DNA of 64,000 nucleotides. Origin: Euphorbia lathyris. Lineage: Eukaryota > Streptophyta > Magnoliopsida > Malpighiales > Euphorbiaceae. This document shows, one piece after another, positions 44,460-56,258 of this stretch (its first letter is position 1; each line of letters opens with the position of its first letter). The translations under genes and the position numbers were made by a program. Under the pieces are notes generated by a model. That model saw only the letters and a program-made list of their open reading frames with translations. It made no database searches and was not told where the DNA came from. Location: the NCBI RefSeq assembly GCF_963576675.1, contig NC_088915.1, forward strand, positions 86,251,501 to 86,315,500, read 5' to 3'.

Positions 44460-46077
44460 AGAACAAAAAAAGTGAAGGTAACTCCCAAATCTGATTTCTT
44501 ACGGAAGCGGCGCAGCAAATTAAATTGTGCTATACCTAAATCTGACGCAGTAAGTTCATGTTGCAAATAGCGATAGAAGTAAAGCATCAGTATAGAGTAT
44601 AGATCTACAACAAGAGATCTGAACACATTTTTTTTTTTGACAATGGAGTATAATCAGCTACTATGAGAAACTGTCATGAAACCTTCATTTTCTGTTGTTC
44701 TATTGCAGGTACCGGGAAATGACAGAAGAAGAAATTGCAGAAAAATGTCCATGTTATCGTAGAAATTGCAACTGCAATGTGTGTTTGCAATCCACTGGAT
44801 TGATAAAGGTGTGTTCTATTCTGTGTCCTATCTGTTGTATTCGGTTTATCTTATGAGGATAATGAACAAAATCTGCATTAGACTCTTTTACTCTGTTTAC
44901 TTCATAAAAAAACGAAGAAGTTACTATAAGATGCCATTTTGTACGAGGCCTGAGGCTTAAGTTATACTCGGAGGTCTTGGATCTATCTAGTTTGATCCTA
45001 GACTGAAGATTGTGGGGGAATAATTTCAGCTTGCAAAAGATCTAATATAAAAATCATATGGCTGCTTTTTGACATTGAAAGTCGATTTAAGTATTCCTTT
45101 GTGCACCCTAAGAATAGCAGTTTGTAGAAGCTGTTTTGCAGTACTGAAGCTGCTATTGGTTTCTTCTGAATAATAATAATAATATTTCTTGTTGTCAGAC
45201 ATCAAGAAGGGAGATAGCCGACAGCGAAAAAGTTCAGCATCCTCAATATTTGATTAAATCACTTCTTCCCTATCTGGACCAAATCTGTGAACAAAGTTCA
45301 AATTGAGGCTGGAATATGTGCTTTTCTTTTACTTTTTTCCTTTAGCTTTATTACGAGTATGTGTTTTGAATTTAACCTACTGCTGATACTTTGCAAAGTG
45401 ATCTTGTATCCAGCTACTTTAGATGAGGTAGCAGAGAATTTCTGTAATAGTGATGAGCGATTCTATTGGTAAGAATCTCTTTCCAAGTCAATTCCAAAGG
45501 AAAAAAAAGATGATTTTATAGACTGATGTTTTGACTTTTTATGGGCTCTGCTGCAGCAATCATTGTGCAACTTGGTGGATATCCACTGCCTCCTGATCTC
45601 GAAAATCCTGAGGATCGAAGTGAGCCATCGAATATCACATGAAATGCCCATCATTTATTTTCAATTCTAAAATCCATCCCATATCACATGGAATGCCAAT
45701 CATGACGGGAGCATTTTTTGTGCTCCAAAAGAATTGGGTAGATGTGGCGGTTGTATATTGGATATATTGGAGCTAAAGCGTATCATTCCAATGGGATGGG
45801 TTTTAGAATTGAAAATGAAGGCTGGGATTTGTAGCAGCAAAATGACCAGTTTGATGTCAAAGTATTATGATACCAGGAAGACACATGTTGAAGAAAGCAG
45901 CTTGTAGAGAAGGATCTCATGATAATGACTTGTATTGTTGTCCAGCTTTGGATAATATTCAAGAAGATCAAGAGCTTTTTAACTTCCAAAGACATTGGGC
46001 TAAAGGTGAACCTGTTATAGTTCCTGATGCCCTTTAGGAAACACCTCATTTGAGTTGGTGACCAATGGTCACTTGGA
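44460..46077 (+). pseudogene. JmjC histone demethylase (JMJ25/KDM3-type) pseudogene, truncated
   Basis: Exon-like blocks in the order of plant JMJ25-type H3K9 demethylases: 44709-44808 (YREMTEEEIAEKCPCYRRNC...CLQSTG, Zn-binding); 45199-45291 (REIADSEKVQHPQYLIKSLL); 45420-45468 (VAENFCNSDERFY) joined by a GT/AG intron to 45557 (NHCAT); 45690-45850 (GSIFCAPKELGRCGGC, ELKRIIPMGW); and 45890-46060 ([17 protein letters not shown], then stop, then PHLSW). The last block is the linker just before the catalytic JmjC domain, which is absent because OSCA sequence begins at about 46078. Two in-frame stops in the last block, a frameshift, and a small direct repeat (45625-45720) show it is dead. The exons keep their introns, so this is a DNA-level duplicate, not a retrocopy. 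Confidence 0.85.
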
Positions 46078-47004
46078 GTTCATTGTAAATTTCTTTAACA
46101 CAAAACTACATAGTTTTAAAACCTACAAAACTACGTTATAATCGAACTAATCTTCCTCACGAGCGTGTTCATGAACATTATAATCGAGCTTGTTCATGAA
46201 CCTTAATTGAGCCTGCTTTTGTGCCGAGTTGCGCCTTGCTCAAGCTCGGCTCTGTTTATAGATTGAGCCGAACATGGTTGAGCAAGCTGAACGAGTGGCC
46301 CGGCTCATTTACAGACCTACTTACATCGTAGTACTTGCACATTGCAGTCTTGTACTTCTTTATTTGCACTGCAAATCATGCATTCTGTGATCGCTGATTA
46401 GCAAACTTATACCAAATAGCTTTAGAGAAGAAATTAGGAGAGAAGTTTGTGTTGGAGAATGATAATTATACTTATATTTTTCTGTCGAATTTTTTATCGC
46501 CATCAAAGCTCTAATTTTCGATTGTGAATTGTCCATGTTGCTTATCCAGATAGTAGATGAGGGGGAAAGGGTTGAAATCTACCTTGCCAACTGTATTTGT
46601 TTGGTTCAAAAGTCGATGGAGTGCAGCTGCTTGTGCACAAACTCAACAAACGAGAAATCCAACTTTGTGCTTAACAGAATGGCCCCCCGAGCCACGCGAC
46701 ATATATTGGTGAAATCTAGCCATACTGTATGTTTCATCATATCGCTTAATCAGTTCTCCTCATACTAGAAAAAAGAAAAAGAAAGGTGGGCAGGGTGGCA
46801 GATTTTTTTGAGTTAACATCCATGCCTTTTAAGGAATTTGACCTAGAACTTGACATTTTCCGCTCAAATCAGCTCTGCTAGACACGTACATACCAGTCTG
46901 CATTCCATGGATTTTGGACACATGTCTTCATATGGTTTAGGCATGTCTTATTCTTGGATGATTTGAGCCGAGAATGATGAATTTCAGCTCAAATAGCTGT
47001 AGAA

Positions 47005-47290
47005 TGTTAAGTATCTCACATTGGTTAATTAGTGAGCTTTAAGGCCTTATATGTGCGAGGCAATCCCCCCCTTTAAGGTACGTTTTGGGGTGGATTTAGG
47101 TCAATGTTTTGATATCAAAGTCATCTATTTCAATGTTGAGTCACCTGTAGATTGACCGTATGTTCTAGATGGTTCTGGGCTTAAGGTGAGTGTGTTAAGT
47201 ATCTCAGAATGGCTCACTTGTGAGGTATACGGCTACTTATATGTGCGAGGCTATCCTCCCCTTACGGTACCTTTTGTGGTGGAGGTAGAA
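47005..47290. repeat. Degenerate direct repeat, LTR/TRIM-like
   Basis: TTAAGTATCTCACATTGG...TTATATGTGCGAGGC...CCCC..TTA(A/C)GGTAC at 47009-47095 recurs at 47193-47285. This is the wording of small LTR (TRIM-type) elements, but I cannot define its ends. Confidence 0.5.
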
Positions 47291-47899
47291 GCCATTGACT
47301 CGGGATGTTCTAGTTTGTGTTCTCTTTAGTTGTCTCAAGTTGAAGTTCAATGTATCGCTGAGGTTTTTCATGCATGCTTATGGCGTGTTTCATCAGCTTT
47401 CGCTTACTTATAACGTAATTCACCTTAATCTTTCTGTCCATCCTGTAATTGAGAAAATATGTTCATTTGTCCTTGAATTCGAAACATCTACATGATAAGG
47501 CTATGTATGTTTGTTGCTTCTTGTGAATAACCTAAGTCTCTGCTACATGTCATGTCGAGCTGTACATGGGCCTGTTGGCTCTATGGGTTGGGTTTGGATA
47601 TGAATATTTGAGATTTGGCCAGGCCGAGGCCCGCACATAAAACAACTTGGGATTTGCTAATAAAGCTTGAGCCTGCGGACCTTACATTATATATATTCTC
47701 TTTCTTACATAGATTTGATTTCTTATTAGTTTGTTAAATGTTTTTTTGTTTTCTTAAGATCTATGTTGCACAGAAACGTATAGACGCACACTGATACTCA
47801 GAAACATTATTTCTAAAAAAAAAACATAGGATATAGAAATGTGGGGGAAACCTGTAAATATTAAAATACAGGGACATATTTATAAATATTAGAAGTATA

Positions 47900-48099
47900 A
47901 AAAAAAAAAAAAGGGCGGCCCGGTCGCATTACGCGTCCCCGCTGAGCGAGGGTCCGGGGAGGGGTCCCACCACAAGGGTGTATTGGGGGCAAGCCTTCCC
48001 TTGCCAATTTAATTGGCAAGAGGCCGCCCCTAAGACTCGAACCCGTGACCTCTGGTCACACGACAACAACGTTTTACCGTTGCGCCAAGGCTCGCCCTC
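47900..48099 (-). mobile_element. Au-type SINE inside the OSCA pseudogene
   Basis: Minus-strand GAGGGCGAGCCTTGGCGCAA (box A region), GGTTCGAGTC (box B), CCGGACCC...CCGGGCCGCCC and a T tail (47900-47912 region). A perfect 16-bp target duplication AAATATTAGAAGTATA is at 47884-47899 and 48100-48115. Same family as 1041-1224, at a different site, so an independent insertion. Confidence 0.95.
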
Positions 48100-49699
48100 A
48101 AATATTAGAAGTATAATAATAAAAAAATTGGTATTTATACACTAGAGATGATTACAACAATAAACAGAAAATAAAAATAACTAGTAATTGTGGTATAGAA
48201 ATTATCATCAATTAAGAAGTTATAGCTAAATTGGAAGTTTCAATTAGTTAGAATCATAGTCGAAATTGGAATTGGATTGTGTTTGCTGGCGGAAATGGTT
48301 TCCTAAGCCAGAAACGTGTTTCCTATTTTCATTATTTACGGAAATGCTCCCGGAAAAGTGGCGTACTGGTTCCCTGGAGTTTCCGTTTCTGAAACGGACA
48401 CGAAATGCAGAAACGCCATTGAAGAGGGGTTCTGTGCAACATAGGTTAAGATTATATTCGTTGAGGTCTGTTGAATTAATTAACTAGATTTTTGTTTGCC
48501 ACATTTTTATTGTTCATAATCATAGTTTCATTTTAATGGTATTCATATTTATCCTAACTTTTATGTTGCAGCAATTCGATGTTGCCTTTCTGAATCTCTC
48601 TTGCTCTTTCCTTTTCCTTGAAAAATATAAGAATGAGAGAAAAAGTCAATAGACTGTTATGATTATGAGATTCTCTACTATTTAAACGTGGAGGATACAT
48701 AATGCCTCTGGTGGATGTATTATAACCTTTTCGTTCGTGTGTTTAAAAATTGCAGATCATAAATGCACGAAAGCTCTGCAGCTTTCTGTCCCGATGTTCA
48801 TGGACGTGTCATTGTTGCTCTTATTATATCACACGTACTTCTGATTGGATTGTTAAGTACAAAGGAAGCTGATTAGTCAACGCCATTGCTCGTTGCGCTT
48901 CCTATAGATACTGCAAAGGCCGCTATGAACCTTCGTTTGTTAGATTTCCATTACAGGTATGGATTTGTATCATCTTTATCCCAAATGGTGCTGTTTTTTC
49001 AATCGGCTTGTTTCGTTTATTCTCGTGTGTTTTCTGTAAGAGCTTCAAGTTGATTTTCCTTGCTGCTAATTTTCATATACATGATTATGAGTTGCTAAAT
49101 ACTCTCATATTTAATTGATAATGTGCGGGAAAAGTCTATTAGACGTACGTGCTTTACAATCTCCCCGTAATACTTGATGAAACCACTTGATCATGCACAA
49201 ATTAACGTGTGTAAGTATGTCTAATATGATCTGTCTATGAGGAGCCAAATGCTCCTACAAGGAGCCGAAAATCGCCTTTCTCGGAAAATATGGACGTGGT
49301 TATGTCTCAATGTGGGAGTGTAGGAGTGCTGCTTGCTTTTGGAGATATCGGTGTCGATTTTTTCTTTCGTTTTTCAAATATAGTTCGTATTTGTTGGCTT
49401 TCTGGAAGCCTTGATGAAGGATATGCTTGAACGAGCAATGGAACTGAGCTTGAAGTTGAAAGCTTACCTTCAAAATGCATACGAGCATCCGGTTTTCAAA
49501 GCCGCTGAAGACGATGAAGATGGGGATACAAGTGAAAAGTTAGAAACTGAGTCAGTTATAGTCCCTACGAAATCCCAATTAATCCCGAAGCAACACACCC
49601 GTTCCCAGCAGAGTCAGCGGGGCTTAGCCATCTTTGAATGATGTGAGGGAAGATCTAGAGGCTTAACACTCCAAAAAGACGGGTTGCTGGCTGCAGCTT

Positions 49700-50079
49700 T
49701 GTAAATTAAAATGGATGAAAAATAGTGGGCATTTGTTGTATAGAAAGGAAGAGGCCAAGAATATGAATGAATGTTATATGAAAAGATATATATTCTTGTC
49801 CAGAAATTTCAATGAACTCCCTGTACTTAAAAAATTGATTTTCTAAAATCGACATACCAGTGCAAAAGGAGATTCTTGTGAAGTTGAGTACATTTTAAGC
49901 AAATTAAATTTAGGATATAATAGATCATTGTAAGTTTAAAGTGCAGTATAAGTAAGTTTAAGGTGCAAAAGGTTACTTTTAAGGAACTTTAGAGAATTAA
50001 TAAATCATTTTAGTTTAGGAGTTTTAAATAAGTTTAGGAGTAAGCATGATGTTTTGGAAATATAGGGGTATTTGAATTT
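49700..50079. other. Repeat-derived spacer after the OSCA pseudogene
   Basis: AAGTTTAAGGTGCAAAAGGT and TGAATTTTTTGAACAA here recur in altered form at 51300-51380 and 51815-51895, so this is one copy of a dispersed repeat with MITE insertions. No gene. Confidence 0.45.
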
Positions 50080-50088
50080 TTTGAACAA

Positions 50089-50768
50089 GGTCTAATGCTT
50101 CTCCAACCCTTTTAACTTGTTCAAATTGATTATTTTACCTCTTTAACTCATCAAATGTCCTATTTACCCCATTAATTCTATAAAAGTGGTATTTCTCACC
50201 CTCTCAACTTGTCCATTTATCTTCCAACTCATAGAATGTTCTATTTACTCCCTTAATTTCATAAAAATGGTATTTTTCACCTCTTACAATCCGTTATCGA
50301 AGTTTAAATTGATAACTTTTTTTAAACGTTAAACCTATATTTATGCTATTTTGTAAGTGAAATCTAAATTGATACTTTCCCAAAAATCATAAACCTATTT
50401 TGGTACATTATCCTTACATATAATGTATTTAATTTGTTTATATTAATGTTCTTGTTATTTGTATTTTTTATTCGTTCTTTCTCTTTTCAATTTTTTTAAC
50501 TACTATAAAGAGATAAGAAATACCATTTTTATGGAGTTAAGAGGGTAAATAAGATCATAAGTGGTGAGAAATACCACTTTTTTGGAGTTAAGGGGGCAAA
50601 TAAGATATTTGATGAGTTGAGAAAGGGTAAAATGACAAATTTGGATCAGTTAAGGGGGTGAGAAATACCATTTTTATGGAGTTAAGGGGGTAAATAGGAC
50701 ATCCAATGAGTTGGAGGGGTAAAATGATCAATTTGGACAAGTTAAGGGAGCTGGAGAAGCATTAAGCC
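50089..50768. mobile_element. MITE with 9-bp target duplication (GGCTTAATAC family)
   Basis: Ends GGTCTAATGCTTCTCC and complement of GGAGAAGCATTAAGCC. Exact 9-bp duplication TTTGAACAA at 50080-50088 and 50769-50777. The interior repeats AAAAATGGTATTT(C/T)TCACC in both orientations. 680 bp. Confidence 0.92.
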
Positions 50769-50777
50769 TTTGAACAA

Positions 50778-51375
50778 GCATAAGGGGTTATTAAATCCAT
50801 ATATGGCCTCATGTTGCATTTAAAATCAAAATTGGCGGAGTATTTTCATAAGTGATATTTAATTCATTTTTTTATGAAAAACTAATGGATTTATTAAATA
50901 TTTTGTCACATGATATAATTTATTGATATATGTTAGTATAACAATTTTTGAATTTTTATTTTCTATATAGATTTGATAAATAGATAAATAAGAAAATAAT
51001 TTAATTCCTTATTTATGTATATATTAAAATTATGTGGAAGAAAAATCAATCGTCACGTCTAAGAATTTGTGCAATAAATCAATTAATTTTCCTTTCAAAA
51101 TTAATTAAATATCACTTATATTATAAAAAGTAGTTTTTAGAGCAAACGTTACCAAATGATATTAAATAGGTCAAATAATAAAATTTTAAATATGAAAAGA
51201 GTTAAATATGAATTTTAGTTGACCCATATACTTTGAAAATATTTTATTTACAATTTGTTTAAAATGCATTCTTAAAATTTATATAATATAGTAAAGGGAG
51301 ATTTTGCTGAAGTTGAACAATGTATATCAAATTTAATAGGATAATCGTTATAAGCAAGTTAAAGGATAAAAGGTT
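50778..51375. other. AT-rich gene-free stretch
   Basis: Very AT-rich, no open frame of note. 51290-51375 begins the dispersed repeat copy that continues at 51816. Confidence 0.4.
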
Positions 51376-51383
51376 ACTTTAAA

Positions 51384-51807
51384 GTAGACTTGTTCATGGG
51401 CCCGGGTACTCGTCCGGTCCGTCCAGGCCCGTGTCCTTTGGACCGGGTTTGGACAATGATAATTACTGTTAGGTCCAGCCCAATCCGGCTCAGGCACGTT
51501 AAAGTCCGCTTATTTTTTGGGTAGACTTGAGATTAATAAAAATAGTACGGGCCGGTCCGTCTATTAATATTAATTAATAAATTTTATATATTTATAGATT
51601 TATATATTAAATATTTATTTTTTATAATTAAAAAATTATGTATGTATGTTTAGATAAGTTTACATGGGCTAGGCTTGAGATTTGATTTTTAAACCCGAAC
51701 CCAGCTCGGTTCGATTCTGCCTAAATTACTAGTGGACTGGGCTTGAGCTGAAAACTTTTATAGAAAAATCCGCCTAATCCGGCCCAATCCGACCCATGGC
51801 CATGTGT
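51384..51807. mobile_element. hAT-type MITE, GTAGACTTGTTCATGGGCC-ended
   Basis: Ends GTAGACTTGTTCATGGG and complement of CCATGGCCATGTGT, with the exact 8-bp duplication ACTTTAAA (51376-51383 and 51808-51815). It sits inside a copy of the dispersed repeat seen at 49860-50080. 424 bp. Confidence 0.9.
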
Positions 51808-52166
51808 ACTTTAAAGCTAATAGATTAAGTAAGTTTACGGAGGTAAAATATGATGTTTTGAAAGTAGACGGATTGAATTTTTTTGAACAAAGGGAATTGT
51901 GATAGTTTCTCTTGTCTTTTTCTTCCTAATGTTAATAAGTTATTTTCCCACGTGCAATTTAGCATTATTTTGTCTATTTTTTCGAGATTATCATTATTTA
52001 TGCACTTTTTTAAGTGGATTATTATATCCAGCCCCAATTTTACACTTTCAGCCCCGAAAAAAGACGTAACCGTCCTTTAACCAAAAATTGAAAATTCCAA
52101 ACCCTCCCAAACTCTCTCAAACTCTCCCAAATACATTTTGATTCGAAATCAAAGACAACACGTTTG

Positions 52167-54397
52167 ATGGAGAGCAATCCGTTATCACCGGAAAAAGACG
52201 GAAGTGATGTTGTGTCTGAAGTTGAGGTATTTTTCCGATTGAACTTCCTTTAATTTCTGTAATTTTTTTTTTTAAAAAAATCGCTGGTTTGGCACTCGGG
52301 CGTGTGAGCATCACGCCCCACCATGTGGTGGGGCGTGATAGCCACATGCCCCACCATGAGGTGGGACGTGATGTTCATACGTCCCACCATGAATGGGACG
52401 TGATGCTCATACGCCCCACCACATGGTGGAGCGTGATGCTCACACGCCCGAGCATATTTGTGGCTGCTTTTCGGGTTTAGACACTGAAATGCTGTATAAA
52501 TGTCGCGTGTTGGAATGTAATGTTCGTTATTTATCATTTGCAGGAGGTTTCGTGGGAAGAATTTGGCGGAAACGACATTGATTACAATTCGCAGTTTTTT
52601 CCCAAACAAACGTTTCAAACATATCATGAAGCTGTTAACTGCGCAAAACAGACGGCAATTGGGATCGGCTTCGAGTTAACCACAACGTCGCATAAGACAA
52701 GGGGCAAGTCAAAGTGGATATTGGTTAAATGTGCTCGTGGTATTAAGAATTATAGAAGGAAAAGGGATATGGATATGGATGCTATACTACGGAGGGATAC
52801 AAAAACAAAGTACTGTGGTTGCAAATTCCAGATAAAGGTTCTGGAAATCACTGAATTAGGCGGTTGGGTGGTGAATGGGATTGCTGGAGATAGAGGACAA
52901 CACTGTCATCAGTTGGCTGTATATCGTCAGGGCTACAGACAGATGAGCGGACTAAGCCCGGGTTCCAAAAAACTTGTTCGTGAAATGAGTTCAGCTTAAG
53001 CTAAGCCTTGTGCTATTTTTGCTGCAATCAAAGAAAAACATCCGGAGGATTGCCCGACACAAAGACATATCTATAACTACAGGGAGAAAATCAGGACTGA
53101 GAGCTTTGAGGGTCGGGATGTAATCGGTCAGTTTTATCGGCTTGCTATAGATAAAGAATACGTACATTGGACGCAAGCGGTGCCGGGCAGCAATGTTGTG
53201 ACTCACTTATTTATGGCACATCCTACATCGATCACACTGTTCCGATCTTATTACTTGTTTATTGGTATGGATTCAACATATAAAACAAACAAGTATAAGA
53301 TGCCATTCTTTGAGATCATTGGAATGACGCCTTCAAACAAAAACTTTTTGATCGCCTGTGCAATCATGAAGGATGAAACTGAGGGAAGTTATATGTGAGT
53401 GTTACAAAAATTGAAGCTTTTGCTCCAACCTGATGTGCATCCAACAGCCATTGCTACAGACCAGGAGTTAGGACTGATGAGGCCGGTTCGTGAGGTATTT
53501 CCTCATAGTCATCATTTATTGTGCACATGGCATATTAATAAAGATGTGGAGGATAGAGTAGGCAAGTTGTGTGGAGTGAAGAGTTTTGGTGAAGTTTTTA
53601 AGAATTCCAAATGGAAATGTATAATTGAAGCCCCGACAGTAACCGAATATGAGGCGGCAGTGTATGCCATGAAGGATACTACTGCCAATTGGCCTCGTGT
53701 GATAGAGTACGTGGAGACCACATGACTAGTGCATAAAGAGAATTTTTGTCGAGCATGGACGAACAAGGTGTTGCACTTAGGAAACACCACAACCTGTCGA
53801 GTGGAGAGTTCACATGCACAGTTAAAACAGTGGTTGAATTCATCTACTGGTGCACTCGATACAGTGTGGGCGAAGGTGCACAAGGACATTGAGGCTCAGA
53901 TCGAGGCGATCAAGTAAGACATTTATTCTGTTATTTGCTTTAATCTTTTAAAGTGTAATACATTAGTTTTGTAATCCTTTATGGTATATAATCAGATACT
54001 CACTCGAGGACTCGAGAAGAAGATATGCGGTGGCTCAATAGGGAGCACCTTTCAAGTATCTCAACTTACACGTTTCACATTACTGCTTGCGTGTACTAAA
54101 TGCTGAGCTCAAGCGTATGCACAGATTGAGTATGGATGTGGTAAGTGAATGCGGATGCGTGTTACTCATGGCTCATGACATTCCGTGTGCATGTGAGCTT
54201 AAAACGTATATTGACATGGACACATCTGTCCGTGCTGACTGAATCCATAATTTTTGGAGATCTCTTGTGTTTGAAGGTTTGAGTGACATATCAGTTAGTG
54301 CTCCCGTATATGCTGACGGGTCTGAGGATCACTGGTTTTTTCACTCTCTTGTGGAAAAGGTTGAAAAATTAGATCCTTCAATGGTGCGTAGCATATC
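52167..54397 (+). pseudogene. MULE transposase (FAR1/MuDR-like DNA-binding, MULE catalytic and SWIM domains)
   Basis: Exon 1 52167-52226 (MESNPLSPEKDGSDVVSEVE). Intron 1 holds the palindromic array. Exon 2 52544-53913, exon 3 from 53996. Exon 2 in one frame: zinc/DNA-binding-like part (TYHEAVNCAKQTAIGIGFEL, KYCGCKFQIKVLE), then the MULE domain (FIGMDSTYKTNKYKMPFFEI, IATDQELGLMRPV, LLCTWHINKDVEDR). Stops at 52997 (TAA), 53396 and 53723 (TGA at positions where related proteins usually have Trp), 54039 (TAG) and 54240 (TGA). SWIM-like motif CGCVLLMAHDIPCACEL: the usual final CxH reads CxC. All lesions are single codons in one preserved frame, so decay is recent. The role was element excision and insertion in the nucleus. 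Confidence 0.88.
52288..52462. repeat. Left palindromic array of the MULE (inside intron 1)
   Basis: About five alternating units of GGGCGTGAT...CACACGCCC and CCCCACCATGTGGTGGGG, in both orientations, 30-37 bases apart. They can fold into nested hairpins. Confidence 0.85.
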
Positions 54398-56258
54398 TGT
54401 TGGAAATTAGGTTAAGGTATAGCAGCGGAAATATAAAAATTTTAACCTATTTCCATAAACCACAAGATCCGTTAACCGTTATTTCATATAAAGAAGGACA
54501 AGAAGAATTACCTCTTGATGATCAATCTACCGTTGTTAATGAAGTGCCCACAACGCTTCTCCGAGTTTCAAACACGAAATAAAACACGGGAAGATTAATT
54601 TAGAATCAACCGTTGAATAGCAACCAAAGTAGATTGCCTCTAACTAATCAACACAAGATCAAAGATAAAAGAAATAGATGAAATCAATTGATCGGAAGGA
54701 AGTCGTAGAGAAATCTCGTCCTCGAACTAGGGGTGTCGAATTTTCTCTCTCTCGCACTAGGGTAGATTTCGAAAATCTCTCTAGGGGATAAGCTCTTAGA
54801 TTTCGAAAATCTCAAGGGGGAGGGGTATTTATAATCTCTTGTATCTAATCCCTAGTTAGATAGAATTAGGTTACTGAATAGGAATTCAATTCGGAATAGA
54901 ATTCCTAATTATTATCTCACTATATATCTAATATATTAAGGATAATAATAATAACCTTATTGAATAATAATATGAGTATTTTAATGTAATTAAAACTCCT
55001 AACTTATTTATCTCTTAATTAATTTAATTCATAATCCTAATCTAATTAGGATTTAACAAAATCAAATTAATTATTCATGTATCTAGCTACATGAATTTCG
55101 ACCCCCCTTGGTCCATGGGCCTTATTGGGCTCAATTGGGCTTCCATCAATTAATTAACATCTATCTATCTTTTAGGTTCCAAGTCTTATGTGTGACCCAT
55201 TAGGTTCTTATTGCTTCTAGCCGTATGCAACGTTATTAAATTAATTTTTAAAGAATTATATTTAATCTTTGCATAACGGAATGATGTACAGAGTATGTGA
55301 TTAGCAAGTCCGTAATCATTCCCCTAGAGCTATAAGAAGACAGGTTGATTCTGTCGTTAACCTTTCCGTATTAGTTACAGTATAATTCGATCCTTTATCA
55401 ACTACATCCTTGAACTGAATCTTATGACTATGGGTGATGTCAAGTCACATATAGCGAGACGTTCGTTTTACTTGTACAGGCTGAGTCAACTCAAATAGAT
55501 AGGTTAAGTGAAATCTGTATTTCAAGTCTTAAGCTATCACATTGCAAGGATTTAGAGTCGAGTCTTCCACAAGCGATCCATGGATGTATCTCCCATTTAT
55601 CGGGAGTGATAAATGCTCAATCCAATATATAACGATCCCGCAATCACTTCCTGTGATACCCAACGTCTACTGTTCACACCCCAGAGTCATCTCTATTAAG
55701 GATCGTGTTACACCAGAGTCAAAGCGTCACATTCCATAATCCAGAATACCAATTAATATTCCTTTGAGTATGAGGATTAGTTATACCTATTAATACCAAT
55801 GAGATGAACAGGTGATAAGGATGAATCTACCCATCCTGTTATCTCAAATCGGATCCCCAATCCTAATGAACAACTTTTCATCGGATCTATATAACTGTCC
55901 AGATATCTGTATATATGAAGCTTGTGAGATCAGCTTTCTGTCGGACAGAAGACATTGTTACATACAAGTCTCAACAGTGATATATCAATCCCAAACATAT
56001 CACTTGACTTGGGGTGGTTTTAAGTTTATTAGTTTATTATAAAGTTTTGTCTCACTTCATGCTTGTATGAACACTTTATAATCACTTTAAACAAACTTAC
56101 GGATTTCCTTTTATTAGACTTTATTTAGTGCTGAAAAGGGATTGCCTTTATATAGTTATAAAACATATATCTCATTAAAACAAATGATATAAAGAACAAT
56201 TCATTTATATTAAGTTTGTATCCTAGAACAATTGTCTATAGGACACTAAACCCCAACA
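54398..56258 (-). mobile_element. Solo LTR (probably Copia-type), 1861 bp, inside the MULE coding exon
   Basis: Starts TGTTGG and ends CCAACA, with the exact 5-bp duplication ATATC at 54393-54397 and 56259-56263. No internal genes. On the minus strand it begins TGTTGGGGTTTAGTGTCC, which looks like a 5' LTR start; the family assignment is an inference. Confidence 0.85.

Larger units (their letters stand above)
46078..49690 (+). pseudogene. Inverted, partial copy of the OSCA1-like gene
   Basis: Collinear with the minus-strand gene at the left of the window. 46078-46320 is the intron-6 hAT MITE remnant. 46549-46760 is a degraded exon 7 (IQIVDEGERVE, NRMAPRATRHI). 46845-46990 is one unit of the intron-8 satellite. 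48520-48567 is the intron-8 end, with most of exon 9 missing after it. 48757-48955 is exon 10 with an internal deletion and shifted frame. About 49404-49641 is the last exon, open to its stop (MKDMLERAMELSLKLKAYL, HPVFKAAEDDEDGD, VIVPTKSQ). The AG acceptor expected before the last exon appears lost. Exon 8, most of exon 9 and exons 1-6 are missing. It reveals the C-terminus that the true gene has outside this window. Confidence 0.92.

Noticed and set aside
46529..46768. A functional 79-residue gene
   Set aside because: It is degraded exon 7 of the OSCA copy; the frame drifts and neighbouring exons are missing.
52289..52627. Open frames with repeated HTPHH/GRDVHT peptides on both strands (also 57297-57506)
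   Set aside because: Translation of the palindromic DNA arrays; the peptide repeat is a by-product of the DNA unit.
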